Origin: Saccoglossus kowalevskii
Taxonomy: Eukaryota > Hemichordata > Enteropneusta > Harrimaniidae
Reading direction: 5' to 3'
DNA: 58,883 bases
NCBI RefSeq assembly: GCF_000003605.2
Contig: NW_003106593.1
Location: 578,240 to 637,122, forward strand
Shown here: in pieces, positions 23,606 to 35,919 of the stretch
Position numbering within the stretch: the stretch's first letter is position 1
Layout: each line of letters begins with the position of its first letter
Translations under genes and position numbers: made by a program
The notes under the pieces: generated by a model
The model's input: only the letters and a program-made list of their open reading frames with translations
The model's database searches: none
Told to the model about the DNA's origin: nothing

Positions 23606-26172
23606 TTTTTGCTCAGTGTTACAAAAATCAAAAAACAAAATCACCAAAGTTGCTAGCACACTGTGTCATAGAACCCAGAGAGGTTTTCACTGATACAAAA
23701 TTTTGCGATTTTCACTGAAAAGTGGAATCCAGGAAAATATAATACTCAAGAAATTAAAGATGTTTACAGCAGTGTGTAAGAAGATGGACATGGCACGTTT
23801 TTCAAAGTATCAAAGTTATAAATGCAATCTTATAGTTGTTTTTTTTCACTAAGAAATTACCATTTAGTGAGAAGTAAACTTTATTTGAATCATGTCATGT
23901 ATTGGATATTGAATTCTTAAGTACAATAAACAATATGAAATCATACATAGAAAATAGAAAAGGCAAAGTCAAATTGAGTTACTTACTGACCCTAAAAGGT
24001 CCAGCGTGTGTTCAAATGTCATGTAAACAATGTATACACATGTTGTAAACATACACCGCTATGGGACCCGTATCGAACAGGATATGATGCAACGATCAAC
24101 CCTCCCACCTTTCAAAATAACAATAAACAGTCTGATACAATTGAATTTTAAGTGAAACAACCATCCACCCACATCGCCCCTTTCATTCTCCTATTAAACA
24201 GCACTATTAATCCCATAAGAATGCAAATTTCTATGCAAACAAGTTTTATCTTTTGTTTTTAATTGTTCTTGTAGAAAGTATGGTGGGACGTCGTGGTCTG
24301 AATGGCTGTACAACGGTCATGATGCAATATCACCCCTTCATGACCCTTCCCTAGTTATAGAAGTAGGGCGATGCTTCGATGATGTACATTTACAACCTAA
24401 CTTCCTTATTACCGAAATATAAATATTTCTTTTTATCAGCATTTAATGTTGTAAACCATGTTACTGTCATTTAAATTTTCAGGTATTTCACCATGGAAAA
24501 ATGTGAAATTCTGAAGCAGTGAGTAACAGAGAGTTTTGTTCTTATAAATGCCTTTAAATTTCAAATTGCCAAAATTCATAGCTGTTGACAGTGTCAAACA
24601 TAAAATTTTGTGTCGGTGCAAATTTCTTTAGTGAGTCCTATGATGTGTAGTGTCAGCAACTTTTGAAATCATTTAATTTTTGTACATTTTTACATATTTT
24701 TTTCTATAACTTGTATTTTATGTTCACACCAAATGGACAGATTTTCCATTGCCTAAAAACGTTCTTGATTAAATTAAAAAAAAAAAATATTTAGCGAAAG
24801 GTGAAACTGTTGACTTTGACGTTTAACAGGTTAATGAGACCAGAAGCGCTAAAAGTATTATTATTAATACAGATTATCATAAAACATTTCATACACAGTA
24901 TAGCTGTACTATAATTTTGTTATATATTATAACTTTTTCCCTCTTTTCATTTTTTTCCGCAAACAAGACCTATGTCGCACTTGGCGCAATGAACATACAA
25001 AACTCAATCAGTACAGCAATGGTGCCCTTACAACACTTGCTATCTTATGCATACATATCATACCTTCAGTAATTTTTCCGACCTTGAGTTGAAAACTGAG
25101 GGTTAACTAGTGACAGTACGGTGTGAGACTGGTACTGGGGGGAAAAAAAACAGGTCTACAAACCACGCCTTTATTGATCGAATATGATATATACACGTCC
25201 TGTCAAGTAATAATTTTGAACAAAACAAAATACAATTATTGTCTATCATTCGACCATACCTTTAGCCCCATATACACGGTAGTACACTTCAGCCAGTGAC
25301 GGTATTCGTATCTATCAACTACAACCAAGTACGGAAATATCCCGTTGAACCTTCACAGACAACACCCACATATTCCCACACCCCATAAGGAAGTCTCATC
25401 ATCGGAAAACATACGGTTTGCACCTTTCCTCTATGTCTGCATTTTCCTGTCAGTGGCTCTGTAAATATATACCCGGTAATGCATATTTACAGCATGTAAC
25501 ATCTATTTTTGTACGCCTATGGTAAAAAACAAAGTACCGGTATCACAATTTGTAATACAATAATTTCTTTTTTTGCATTTTTTTAGTGTAAACTGCACAG
25601 AAGAAAATTCCATGCACATACCAGATGGCATGAAAGACAACAAATTTCTATCTCTGTATATACCCGCCCAGTTCTCTTTACTAGTTAAAATTCAACCTAG
25701 ATCTTATCTAGTTTTCATTTAACTGTGTTGTTAGACATTCAGGTGAAGAAACTCTGGTTTATAACTACTCACAAACTGGTCAATGCCAGTTATATAGTTT
25801 TAATATTTATAAATTATTATTCACAATAAATATTGTACTATAATTTGGGTAAAAAGATGATTATTGTCACCATGGTTGAATATCTCAACTGAAATAGAAA
25901 TAAGCAGATACAATACCAGTCGGTTTTAAAGCAGCCCATCTTCGATAGTGAATTATCAAATTGCCATACTTTTCCACTACGCAATCAATTACTCAGCGTT
26001 TTGCACGTCGTAGATCTACAGGTTATTCCATTTGGGGGAGGGGTTGAGGGGTCAGATTAGGAGAAAATCAGTGGAAATATGTTTTTCCTTATCCTTATCA
26101 GTCAAAATAAACTGCAAAAAATGAAATTACCATCTTTTTCCTTATGTCTTACACAAGACTCTCAACAAATCC
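23606..26172. other. Non-coding stretch, mixed
   Basis: A degenerate MITE family C copy lies at 24003-24115 (CTATGGGACCCGTATCGAAC and TGTAAAC motifs). From about 24960 the sequence is less AT-biased and more complex, to about 25480. No coding exon recognised. Confidence 0.45.
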
Positions 26173-26201
26173 ATTAAAATAAATAAATTATTTATTTTAA
26201 T
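26173..26201. repeat. 29-bp AT palindrome
   Basis: ATTAAAATAAATAA and its exact reverse complement are separated by a single base. Confidence 0.9.
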
Positions 26202-26875
26202 AGATTTCTAAACACAATTTCATTATTTAAAACACAATCAAATATAGTTGATGACATCATATTACCCATTAACAGTTTTCACTGAAACTTGTATCAGCCA
26301 AGTGTCCTGTTTATACGCACACGGAACTAAAAAGGCAAGGTCACAAATAGACACAATGGGTGACAGCACTGTGGACATTTATCAGAATAATCACCTGATA
26401 GAATTAAAAAACACAGCACGACGGTGCATGGTGAAACTGCTTCTCGCGTCCAGCCCCCCTGTCACTAGAGCAAACACGATAGATCAATGTTTTCACCAAT
26501 CGTTGCAATTTGACGTCAATCATACCAGTATCACGATGTACCAGCCCGATATGCTCTATTATAATAATTATCAAGGGAACTTCGCTAGACGATATTAAAA
26601 GTGCGATAATTTCAAAAACTAACACACTTTTCCGTATAAGAATCTCATTTTGTATGCATCAAAAGTTATTCCACAGCAATGTGGAAGAGATGCTTAAGGT
26701 TATGTGATTATGAGAAAAAAGCAAAACAAGAAAATACGGTGGATACAACAGGGGAAAGTTGTGAGAGGGAAACATCACAGAGAAGAAAGTCAACTGTAGC
26801 ATCAGTTGTTGCAAAAAACCTGATCCATAATTGGAGGAAATGAATGAATATCTTAACAAACCCATTAGTAGGTAT
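26202..26875. other. Non-coding stretch
   Basis: A 116-codon frame at 26248-26598 is open but its translation has no recognisable domain. It has no splice or poly(A) support that I can see. Confidence 0.4.
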
Positions 26876-26902
26876 AGTGAAAGTGATTGAGAATCACTTT
26901 TC
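26874..26902. promoter_or_regulatory. Blimp-1-type site within a palindrome
   Basis: AGTGAAAGTG at 26876-26885 fits the published Blimp-1/PRDI-BF1 consensus, (A/G)-N-AG(T/C)GAAAG(T/C)(G/T) in broad form. The surrounding GAAAGTGATT is mirrored by AATCACTTTTC, giving two sites facing each other. It lies about 5.6 kb upstream of the candidate PRDM1 first exon. Binding is inferred, not shown. Confidence 0.4.
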
Positions 26903-29208
26903 AAAACTTCCCTTAACACAACTTTACCAGATCGTAGATTAACTAAACCCACCTGAAGGTACAACTGGCATGGCCCTGAAAGGAATGGAAAGTTGATATT
27001 TAACTTAATAACAAACAGATCTATTTAACGTGTTAGAATCTGTCAGAGGTCAACTGGAGATTCTATCTCAGCTCAGCTCAGTAAACTTTTCCCCCAATGT
27101 AACAGTCACTGCGCGATAAGGCTCCAGTCCTATCACTTCATTGATCACGGCAAGGTGGCTAACACAACTTTCTGAACCGCTAACTCTCACATAGGCTTGA
27201 CCATCCCCTTTCACCACATTTAAGGTAGGTACGTCTTTGCATCAGTTTTTTCCTTCTTCAAAAGTAAATCAGACAGTATTTAAACACCTTTTTTTCAATT
27301 GAAATTAATTAGAAAGCCCACAAGTTAGGAGTGAATTTGTTCTGATACAACGATTCATTATGAAAAGTATACCCAAGCCGATTTCAGTATTCTTAGTCTT
27401 TGCATTGTAGTAAATTTTATTCCCAAATATCAATGAAATTTTCATTTACTTTTTTTCTAGCTTTCGAATATTATTTTTTTTCTTTTATTTCATTTCTGAA
27501 TTCTCAATAACTTGATTAATTTAGGTCGAAGATAGTGCTGAAAATGTACTTTATTTCAGGACCCAACTAGCATAAAAAAGAAGAAAAATTGAATAAATGA
27601 TATAAACAAGAAACTTTTAACGAATCAGAATATGTAACAAAAACATAAATAAGATTGATCGTTAATTAATTTATATTAATTTCTCATTATTCTTTGAATA
27701 TGATCATTTCAGTTTAATAATCCTAATAATTTTCGTGTAGACACCACCACATGTCCTCTGCTTGAGAAAACTGTGGACAACTGGGCACTGCTAAAATACT
27801 AAGTAATTTGCTAATTAACTAATAATTACAATATTTATCTCATCTTACAATTATATTTAATATTAAAAACTTTTTTTCATGTCTGATATGCGAAGTGTTT
27901 GTCATCATCCAATGATGTTTAATTCCCCATAAAACTGGCCTTGATTCATGGGTGTTATTTATGTGTTCTAAGGGGTTTTCTGTTTATTCATAAATTTATG
28001 TGTTATATTAAGTTCATAATAATTAGAATAATTATGATCCACAAGTACTACAATATAATTCAACATGCTGAGTATGTGTAGCCTGGTTTCTAGTCGCTAG
28101 AATCAACAAGTCCCTAATGTCAGGAGTGCTTTTGTGTGTGGACAATCTTTATCCATATACCAATCTTAATTGTTTCACCGTAACCCAAATTGTAATGTTT
28201 TTTTCTTATCGTGAGTCTAAGTTCACAGTACGAGTGAATGAAGGCGAGTTTCATGTTCCCACATCTTGAATTCGCAAGGTATACTATGAAATCATGTGAA
28301 CACACAATGCCTTCTAAGTACTGAACAAAGTTAATTTAAGAAATCAAAGGTCAAAATCAAAGTTACTAAGAATCCTGTTTATTTCTATTTCATGAGTTTC
28401 TATTCTAAAGTGTGAATGAATTATTACTAATAAATTATTAAAATGAAATATTTTTCGCAGTATAATAACTATAATGCAACCAACTCGCCATAGTGGTTGA
28501 CATTTTGTTAACAACCTTTTAAAATTCCATCCAGAAGGTTTCAAAGTGTTGATTTAACAATTACAGACACATTTTGTGTAATGACACAGAAAAAATAACA
28601 CTTGAAACATAAAGCAGTGACAGACATTGTTGTCACATTCTCAGCTACCACATAAAGATACAACATTCAGAACTACTTGCACACAGTGATTGTAAATACC
28701 CTTCTCTCACTGCCGAAGCTGCCGAAACATTGACAAATTTTGATTTTAATTCTGGAATAGACTTAATAGCGAATGTCATGTAAAATTTTGATCGATTTTT
28801 CATGAACAAGCACATATGAAGTTGGACTATTTAGTTGCAGGCAGATATTTTCCCCAACAAATCATTGGTGTAAATACTAGTATCTAGTTTTCTGTGTTTC
28901 ACTTACAACTTGTTAAATTTGAATAAACAAAAAAAAAAAAAAAAAAAAAAACACTCTACAATATCAGAAAGGTATTTTTTTTAGCAAATATTTTGAAATT
29001 TTATCAAAGAATGTGGAATTGTAGATAAAAAATTGACAAAAGCAGAAAAAATAGTTATAAATAGTTTATATCACAAATATTTTTTATCGCAAGAGACTTC
29101 TGCCTTTTTCATGCAGAACAAATTACTAAGTAATTAATACTGAACAGAAAATAAAAAGGTGTACCCCAAGTGATAACAGCTACAATAAATAAAATCATTA
29201 GCTTTGAT
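26903..29208. other. Non-coding stretch
   Basis: A more complex segment at 27040-27224 ends in TTTAAG|GTAGGT, a plausible splice donor, and could be a 5' UTR exon. The remainder is AT-rich with an A-run at about 28930-28950. No coding exon recognised. Confidence 0.4.
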
Positions 29209-29402
29209 TACTGTGAAATACTTAATTTTAGCTGGAATTAATTTTCGCTGAAAAGACTTTTTGGGTGCTTTTGTGATTTTTGACAAGTTGAAGTAAAATA
29301 AAGGAAAAAAGGTATTTTCGCTGGATTTTAAATTCACTGAATCATTCCTTCAGCGAAAATAGTGAAAATTAATTCCAAGTGAAAATAAAGTATTTTACAG
29401 TA
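29209..29402. mobile_element. MITE family B copy
   Basis: From TACTGTGAAATACTTAATTT to GTATTTTACAGTA, a 194-bp foldback with the standard TTTTCGCT / AGCGAAAA arms and a small central deletion. Confidence 0.8.
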
Positions 29403-29752
29403 AACAAAGAAGTGTTGAGATATAAATAAACACTTGGAAGTTTTCAAGAACATATCTAAAATTCCATCAGTATGACTCCAAATCAGACTGATCTCTTCTA
29501 CAGTTGCCGCCTCTAGAGACAACGTTTTATTATATGACACTTTCTCTAGCATGACATTCCCTTTAACATTAATGTGCACAGAAGTAAATACACTAAGCAC
29601 GCAAACTTTCATTAAACATTCTTGCCTTCAGTCACTATAGTTAGTTTCACTTTAACGCTCAAATAATCCATTAATGCCATTTTGTTTCACTGGGGATTAA
29701 ATGTTTATTTTAGGGAAAAATACAGTTAGAAATTAAATTTTGAAATTATTGG

Positions 29753-29885
29753 ACTAGCGACGAAGAGAAAAGGTTTATACTGATCGGTGAAATATAAATG
29801 TGGATTTCAGTTCTCTTGTCTCAGTCAGAACTAGCGATGAAAAGAAAAGGTCTATACTGATTGGTGAAATATTAATGTGGATTGC
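29753..29885. repeat. 77-bp direct duplication
   Basis: ACTAGCGA(C/T)GAA...AAAAGG(T/C)(T/C)TATACTGAT(C/T)GGTGAAAT(A/)T...AATGTGGATT is present at 29753-29808 and again at 29830-29885. Confidence 0.85.
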
Positions 29886-32299
29886 GTACAATGTAGTTTA
29901 ATATAAACTGTAAATTGTTTTGTTATTTGAGGGCATTTTTGTGGGTGAAATTTGGCAAAAGTCACTCGCAAGGAAGACAGTAAATAACTTCATTGATAAA
30001 TGGTGCATTACATCAGGTTTTCTCAATAATAAAACTTCACAGATGAATTTGAATTTGTCTTAATACAAAATTTTGCTATTTTCTCAATACATTAAAGTTT
30101 TTTTATATCTAAAAGTTGTTTTCTAAAGTGTTTTAAAAAAAGAAGCAAAACTTGTTTTCATTTTTCTATAAAACTAAAGAATTGCAAGATTATGAAAAAT
30201 AGTTGCGTAAATGTAATAATAGTAATAAGTATGGGTGTAAATAGGATGCATTCTCTTCAAATCAAGTTAATTAAGTCATAGTCCTGTAATGAGGACTTTA
30301 CTCACAGCACAGAACATGTCAATGCTACCTGCAACAACAACCGTTTCCCTCAACAATAACAATTATTGTCCCCAGTCTTTATAAAAAAAAAAGGTTAAGG
30401 TGTGGCAGCAGGGCTCGAAAGCTTGATTACCATAGCAACAAACAAATAAAGAAGTATAGCCAATGTTTATTTCATAAAAAAATTCTACAAATCGAAAACA
30501 TCTAGTTTTTTTTTCACATTTACATTTACATTATAATGATCATGAAAAAGAAAATTGAAAAAAAAAATATTATCATAGTCATATTGCAAAATAAAACTAC
30601 GAAGAACTGAAAATAATTCATTCTTACCCTGGGGTGATAATTCCACTGAACTCCTAAATCCATTTCATGGAAAATTACACTTGAAATGATACTGATTTGA
30701 GATTATACGCAACAGGGAAACGAGCTAATGATTTTTTCAAAATGAAAATAAACGAGACGATTTAAAAATGGATCTTAGGGTAGAAAATAAAGTGAATTAT
30801 GATACTAGGTGTGACCGCAGTGAATACCAGGTACCAGGAACAGCTGAGAACCCCTCATAAATTCAGTATTGAAAAGAAAACAGCAAAATGGAATAAATTG
30901 ACAATGTTGATACAATATAGTGCCAGGGAAATTATGATTTTCTCTTTATGAGTATGTCTCCTTCGGTGCGTGAATGTTTCAGGCGGTTTTCATAAGTAGT
31001 TTTCATAAGTATTAACTATCAAATGGGAATTCAGTTTTCAATGTTTGAATGATTTATTAAAAACATAAGGTTTCATGAGACCAATTTTTTTTTTTTGAAT
31101 CACGGTGACTTTCATCCTCGTGGATTCGCTCAAATCATCAAATCGTGAATGCTATAGCAGTATACACTACAAATTGTATATAAAGTTTCAGAGCGGAAAT
31201 TTTGTTGGTGTGAATGAGGGAGAAGTGGACAATTCGAGGAAGGAGGATACTAAATATACTTCCACCAATTTTTCATCTATTTTTATATGTTGATGAAAAT
31301 CCTTACAGCATCATCATTTTTCCCGCCAAAATTCATTACATCATTTTTTTAACATTTTCTATTACGGTATGTCTTCATTAATTTTAGATAAAATCTTCAT
31401 AATTTTCAACTGGTTACAAGTCTTAATACAAATTTTAGAAAAAAGTGATGGAGATATATTTTGTGAAAAGTGACAAAAATGTTGACACTGTCAGAAAATT
31501 TATATGATCAATAATATTGAAAAAAATATCAAATTTTTAAATATTATTCTAAAACCCACAAAAAAAAAGTTTCTGGTTTGTTTTCTACAATAATTAGTTT
31601 ATTATTTTTATTATTCTTCAAAATTTATTCTTTTTTTCATTTTTAAAAAAATTAATAAAAAAATGGAAAAAATAAAGCTATGATGAGCAGAAATATATTT
31701 TTTTTGACCCAAAGTAATTATTATTATTTTATAATGGCTGAGGCAGAAGAAACTCCAAAAATAAAAATAATAAAAAAAAAAGAAACAATGCATACATGCA
31801 AAATGGAATCTATATTGTAGAAGCTTTGCATCAAGAGAACAATTTTACTCTGTTCAAATATTTGTCCGGTATCTGGTAATACGGGCTGTACTTTGGCATC
31901 ACTTTGATGTAGAAGTGAAGACCTAAACAGTGAAATGTATACATCAACATTCCACTCATGCCATAACAACTCACTTACGAAGCGAAATCTACCTGCCTGG
32001 TACGGGACAAATAACGAAGAGCTCTGGAAAGGTTGGCGCGAGTAGTATGTACGTGTACGCCGGTCGGGTGGATATGTGATGACGTAAACGTGCAAGTGCA
32101 TCAGTGAACAGGCATCTGTTTAATAATAATAGGTGAGGGGTTAGGGAAGACAATAAATATAGACTTTGGGTTGTCCACCCAGTAATCTGAAAAATAAGGC
32201 TGTCTAATATTATACCCAAGTGACATCCGATTAGCATAGGACTGACAGTGTCATAATGATTTGTTGGGAATTCAAGGCTTATCAAATGCAATCACTAAG
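29886..32299. other. Non-coding stretch
   Basis: AT-rich with A and T runs to about 31800. A less AT-rich, CpG-bearing patch at 31990-32110 holds TGATGACGTAA, a CRE-like motif at about 32080. No coding exon recognised. Confidence 0.4.
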
Positions 32300-32473
32300 T
32301 ACTGTTTGTGTCAGGAACCGAGTCAGTTTTACGTGGGATTCTCGTAAATATGTCAATTTTCACTGAGGTGAGAGTTCACGTTAAGTAGAGAAAGTTAATT
32401 GATACGAGAAACGGTTCCCACTCCCAATGCCTCGTCTGACGTCGGAGCGCTCACAACTGTTGCAAACATGCAC
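32300..32473 (+). promoter_or_regulatory. PRDM1: Candidate PRDM1 promoter and tiny first coding exon
   Basis: An ATG at 32468 with A at -3 is followed by CAC and then the strong donor GTAAGTG at 32474. If spliced to the acceptor at 35727|35728 the phase is 0 and the N terminus would read MHVKLNKAKMARE, making the exon-2 GTG codon an internal valine. Upstream lies CpG-bearing sequence with TGACGTC at 32437-32443 (CRE half-palindrome). It sits closest to the first clear exon among the candidates found. Without transcripts the join is inference, and the ATG at 35749 may instead be the start. Confidence 0.4.
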
Positions 32474-32904
32474 GTAAGTGTCTAACTGTTATCAGCTTTA
32501 ATTTCTAACTTTTATTTCAACTTTTTTTTTATTTCAACTTCATCTAGAATATAATTGCCATGTTTTTTTTTAAAATTATTAATTTTTATTATAATGGTCA
32601 TTTCATAATGTCACCACAATCCTCAAACTTCAATCCATCTTTGGCTTTGTAGTTTAGTGTGAAACATTTGGTTTTTTTTGATAAACTGTTTCTAATTTAT
32701 TAATATTTTGTTATCATGGTTTGCAGCATTGTCCGCCTGCACAGTGTTGTTCTGTTCGGACATATAGTGGAGTGCTTCGCCGGAACATTCACCTTGAAAA
32801 TTCAAGATGGGTTTGAAGTCAAGCTTAGGTTTCATAGTAACACATTCTCAATTTCAAAACACTGTACTGCTGATACAATTCTGAATAGATACAGTAGGAA
32901 TTGT

Positions 32905-33150
32905 TAAAAAAATGAAAGAAAAATTCAGTTTTTATAAAAATGGCATTTAAAAAGTTTTTGGGAGATTTAAAAAAATAAAAACAAATTCAGTTTTCATAAA
33001 AATTGCATGTTTTAAAAAGTTTTTTGGGGGGAAAATTATAAAAAAAATTGAAAGAAAAATTCAGTTTCATGAAAATCACATACATTTTAAAGAATTTTTT
33101 GGCAGAATTTCAGAAAAAAGTGAGAGCCAAATTATGTTTTCATGAAAATC
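32905..33150. repeat. Degenerate tandem array, about 65-75 bp units
   Basis: ATTCAGTTTT(T/C)AT(A/G)AAAAT followed by (T)TTAAA(A/G)A(G/A)TTTTTTGGG recurs near 32920, 32984 and 33058, with a fourth partial near 33130. Confidence 0.7.
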
Positions 33151-35534
33151 AAAATAAAAGAATTTGAGAATAAAATTTAACAGAAACTTTTTTTCCTCAG
33201 ACTGTGAAGATGATATTTTGATAAAGTCGTGACTCAAACATTTTCTCTGCTTCACAAAAAAATTAAAATGGTTTACAGATTTTAGGCACGACGGAATATA
33301 AAACAGCTTGATGTAAAAGCTGAAATAAATCAAAGTACTATATTAATATATTGATATAAGTATTTAGTTTTACATCTAATGTGGATATTTGTCATCATTG
33401 TATGTCATTTTCCATCATTATGCTGCGTAGTAAGTTAATTATTATTCATTAGTTGTTCTGATATCATTTGCATCCCAGTGCATTCTGGGTGAATAAGAAG
33501 TGGCTATTTTGAGGAAATGAGAATTCTTCTATATCTTTCAATGGGCTGTTCAGGACAGACGATGATTAAAATGACGGAAATTGGCGACGCAGTTTCCCAT
33601 TTATGAAATTTGCCAAAAAGTTCCCGGAAGTGCTGATAATCAAAACATTCCAACAGTCGTGACTTTAGTCCACTTATATGGAGATCAATTCAAAAATATA
33701 TGGTCCATAAAAAATAGATGAAATGCAAAAATATTATTATATGTGAGAAAATCACGCTATCAATAGGAGACAAACAGTCCAGCTATGCCTTTCAGTTAGA
33801 TTTGATATAGAAAACAAAATGATAGCAATAATGGGCTGGGTACTAGTAAGATAACAGAATGACTCATCAACGTGTGTGTAATTTAATAACTAGTTGAACA
33901 ATAATATCAGTTTATTAGAGCATTGAATCATACTTGGAATAGAAAGGAATGAACATTTCACAATTCTGAGTTTGTTTAGCATCTAACTTTTTCGCTTTAC
34001 TTTGTTTTAAAGATTTCCATCCAAATTTAGCATTACGTCTTTTCTGTGTTTCTTTTTTACATTCTTTTTTGTCATTTGGATCACTCTGGTGATGTCACAC
34101 TTTTTTACTTTGATGTGAAGTTCTATGTTTGTTCGTTACTATTTTGAATACTAGTACTAAGCACAGTGAAACACAAGTGGTTAATTTACTTTTTAAATGC
34201 TAAAAATCATAAAATAAAATAAAATAAAAAAAAAGTTGGTATTTTAGTCATTTTGATGGGCTAATGACAGCTTTCTACATCAGTGAATATCAGTACTATA
34301 AACTTTTTGTTACGCGATACCCAGATGTCTTGCAAGCCAAGAGTACCTTTCAACTAAGATATTTGTAGCATTCAAATACAACAGGTGGTAGAGTCTTGGT
34401 ATAATAAATTACAACACATGAATACATATTTACAATCTTACTGACGGATTTATAGTAAGTTTTGAATTTACTGAGTATCTATAAGTCTGACATGGAGCTA
34501 GCACTGATGAGTACCGATATATAAATACGTCATTAACAAAGTCGGTTCCTCCTTCCTCATCAAAAATGTAGTTTGTGATAACATGGAAATACCAGTAGTA
34601 ATCACACACTTTGGAGAAGAAGGTGGTTTATGTAAAAATCACGTTAGCGATAAAAGCACTTTTATTTAAAGAGAGTGGCGGACTTACACTATTAAGTGAA
34701 TGAAGTTGGATGAACTAGGACAACGACCTAGATTTTCTATGAAATAATGGTAAACAATGTTGTGAACTTTTCCAAAGTGTGCGAGCCCCATAAAATAGTG
34801 ATCAGAATCCGTAAAATAACAATGCTATAACATACCAAAGCGAAATCATCATTGACATTGAAAAAAGTTTTAATTTATGCAAAGATGAATGGAATGAGAG
34901 AAACCATGGTTAACATTGACTTTTCTCTGTGAATATAACAGTTGGTAAAAATCAATATACTAGTAGTTTTTCCAACTATTTTGTTGCTATATTTTCATGT
35001 TTTTTTATATATTTTCTCTGGTAATGTTGAACAAAGCGATTCCCCACAGGCAAAAGGACTTGATCATTTTGAAACAAATTTGGAAAAAAATCATAAAGAT
35101 TTTCTATTGTGAAAAAGTTATAAAAGTTGATTTAAATGATTAAAAGTGTGAAAAACGTATTAAAATTTGAAACTTCACAGACTTAACAAAAAAAAAGAGG
35201 TCCTCAAGACAGTGTGCTTTGTATTGTGGTGAGTTTGCAACCCTCCAACTGCAAGACGAGCGACACCAACCACCTGTAGTACACTGTATTTCAACTCTTG
35301 TTTGCCCCTTTTTCATATGCCATAAATTATTTATTCAATAACCCATAAGAAATGTTTTATCATATATTTCATGATACTGGCTTGGTGGTTAATTAAGTTG
35401 TGAACAAGAAAGTGATGAAACTGAGTTTGAGGAGGTGTGAGGGGGTGAATCTTAACACCATCCAAGAATATTCAATCTCTTCCCAGCATTCTGGTCAAGT
35501 TTCATTGAACTTCATATCAATGTCCAATAAATAA

Positions 35535-35556
35535 ATTATTATTATTATTATTATTA
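35535..35556. repeat. (ATT)n microsatellite
   Basis: Seven consecutive ATT units plus one base. Confidence 0.9.
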
Positions 35557-35727
35557 TAAAGCTAACCTCAATCCAACTCAGAATTCATTGAAAATACTTT
35601 TTCATTCCAAATTTGCATGATCATTCAATTATGCAGTGTACCACGAGAAAGACAATTTTCAGGAAGAGGAACAAATTGTTAAAATTCACATCATGTATAG
35701 TGTTATGTTTATTCTATTTACTTTCAG

Positions 35728-35919
35728 GTGAAGTTAAACAAAGCCAAAATGGCACGAGAAATTAACTGGAAAGATTTAGCCGAAGATGAATACAAAAGTA
35801 AATCCATCTACATCGTGTATGACCAACCATTTGATGAGAAAACAGAAGAAAGAAACAGTAGAGCAGAGGAATCATTGCCACAAAATTTACATTTTAATAA
35901 AACTGATGACCAATCCGAG
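35728..35919 (+). CDS. PRDM1: PRDM1 (Blimp-1), exon with N terminus of PR/SET domain
   Basis: Encodes the region just before the PR domain and its first strand. The acceptor TTTACTTTCAG ends at 35727 and the donor GAG|GTAAGA begins at 35920, phase 0. The first in-exon ATG is at 35749 (MAREINWKDL). The seven codons before it are open and may be coding if an upstream exon exists. The segments YIVYDQPFD and EESLPQNL correspond to YIVNDHPWD and EASLPRNL of human PRDM1, which fixes the identity. PRDM1 is a nuclear transcriptional repressor that controls cell fate in animals (endomesoderm, germ cell and immune roles in studied species). Residues 1-57 of the model. Confidence 0.93.

Larger units (their letters stand above)
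32474..35727 (+). other. Putative PRDM1 intron 1 (or upstream region)
   Basis: AT-rich. It contains a degenerate tandem array at 32905-33150 and an (ATT)n run at 35535-35556 close to the 3' acceptor. No coding sequence recognised. Confidence 0.4.

Noticed and set aside
26248-26598. 116-codon open frame on the plus strand
   Set aside because: No recognisable domain, and both strands are open there. Kept only as a mention in the region entry.
35722-35734. Recursive splice site CAG|GTGAAG at the PRDM1 acceptor
   Set aside because: GTGAAG is a weak donor and the bases fit the conserved coding frame, so ordinary acceptor use is simpler.
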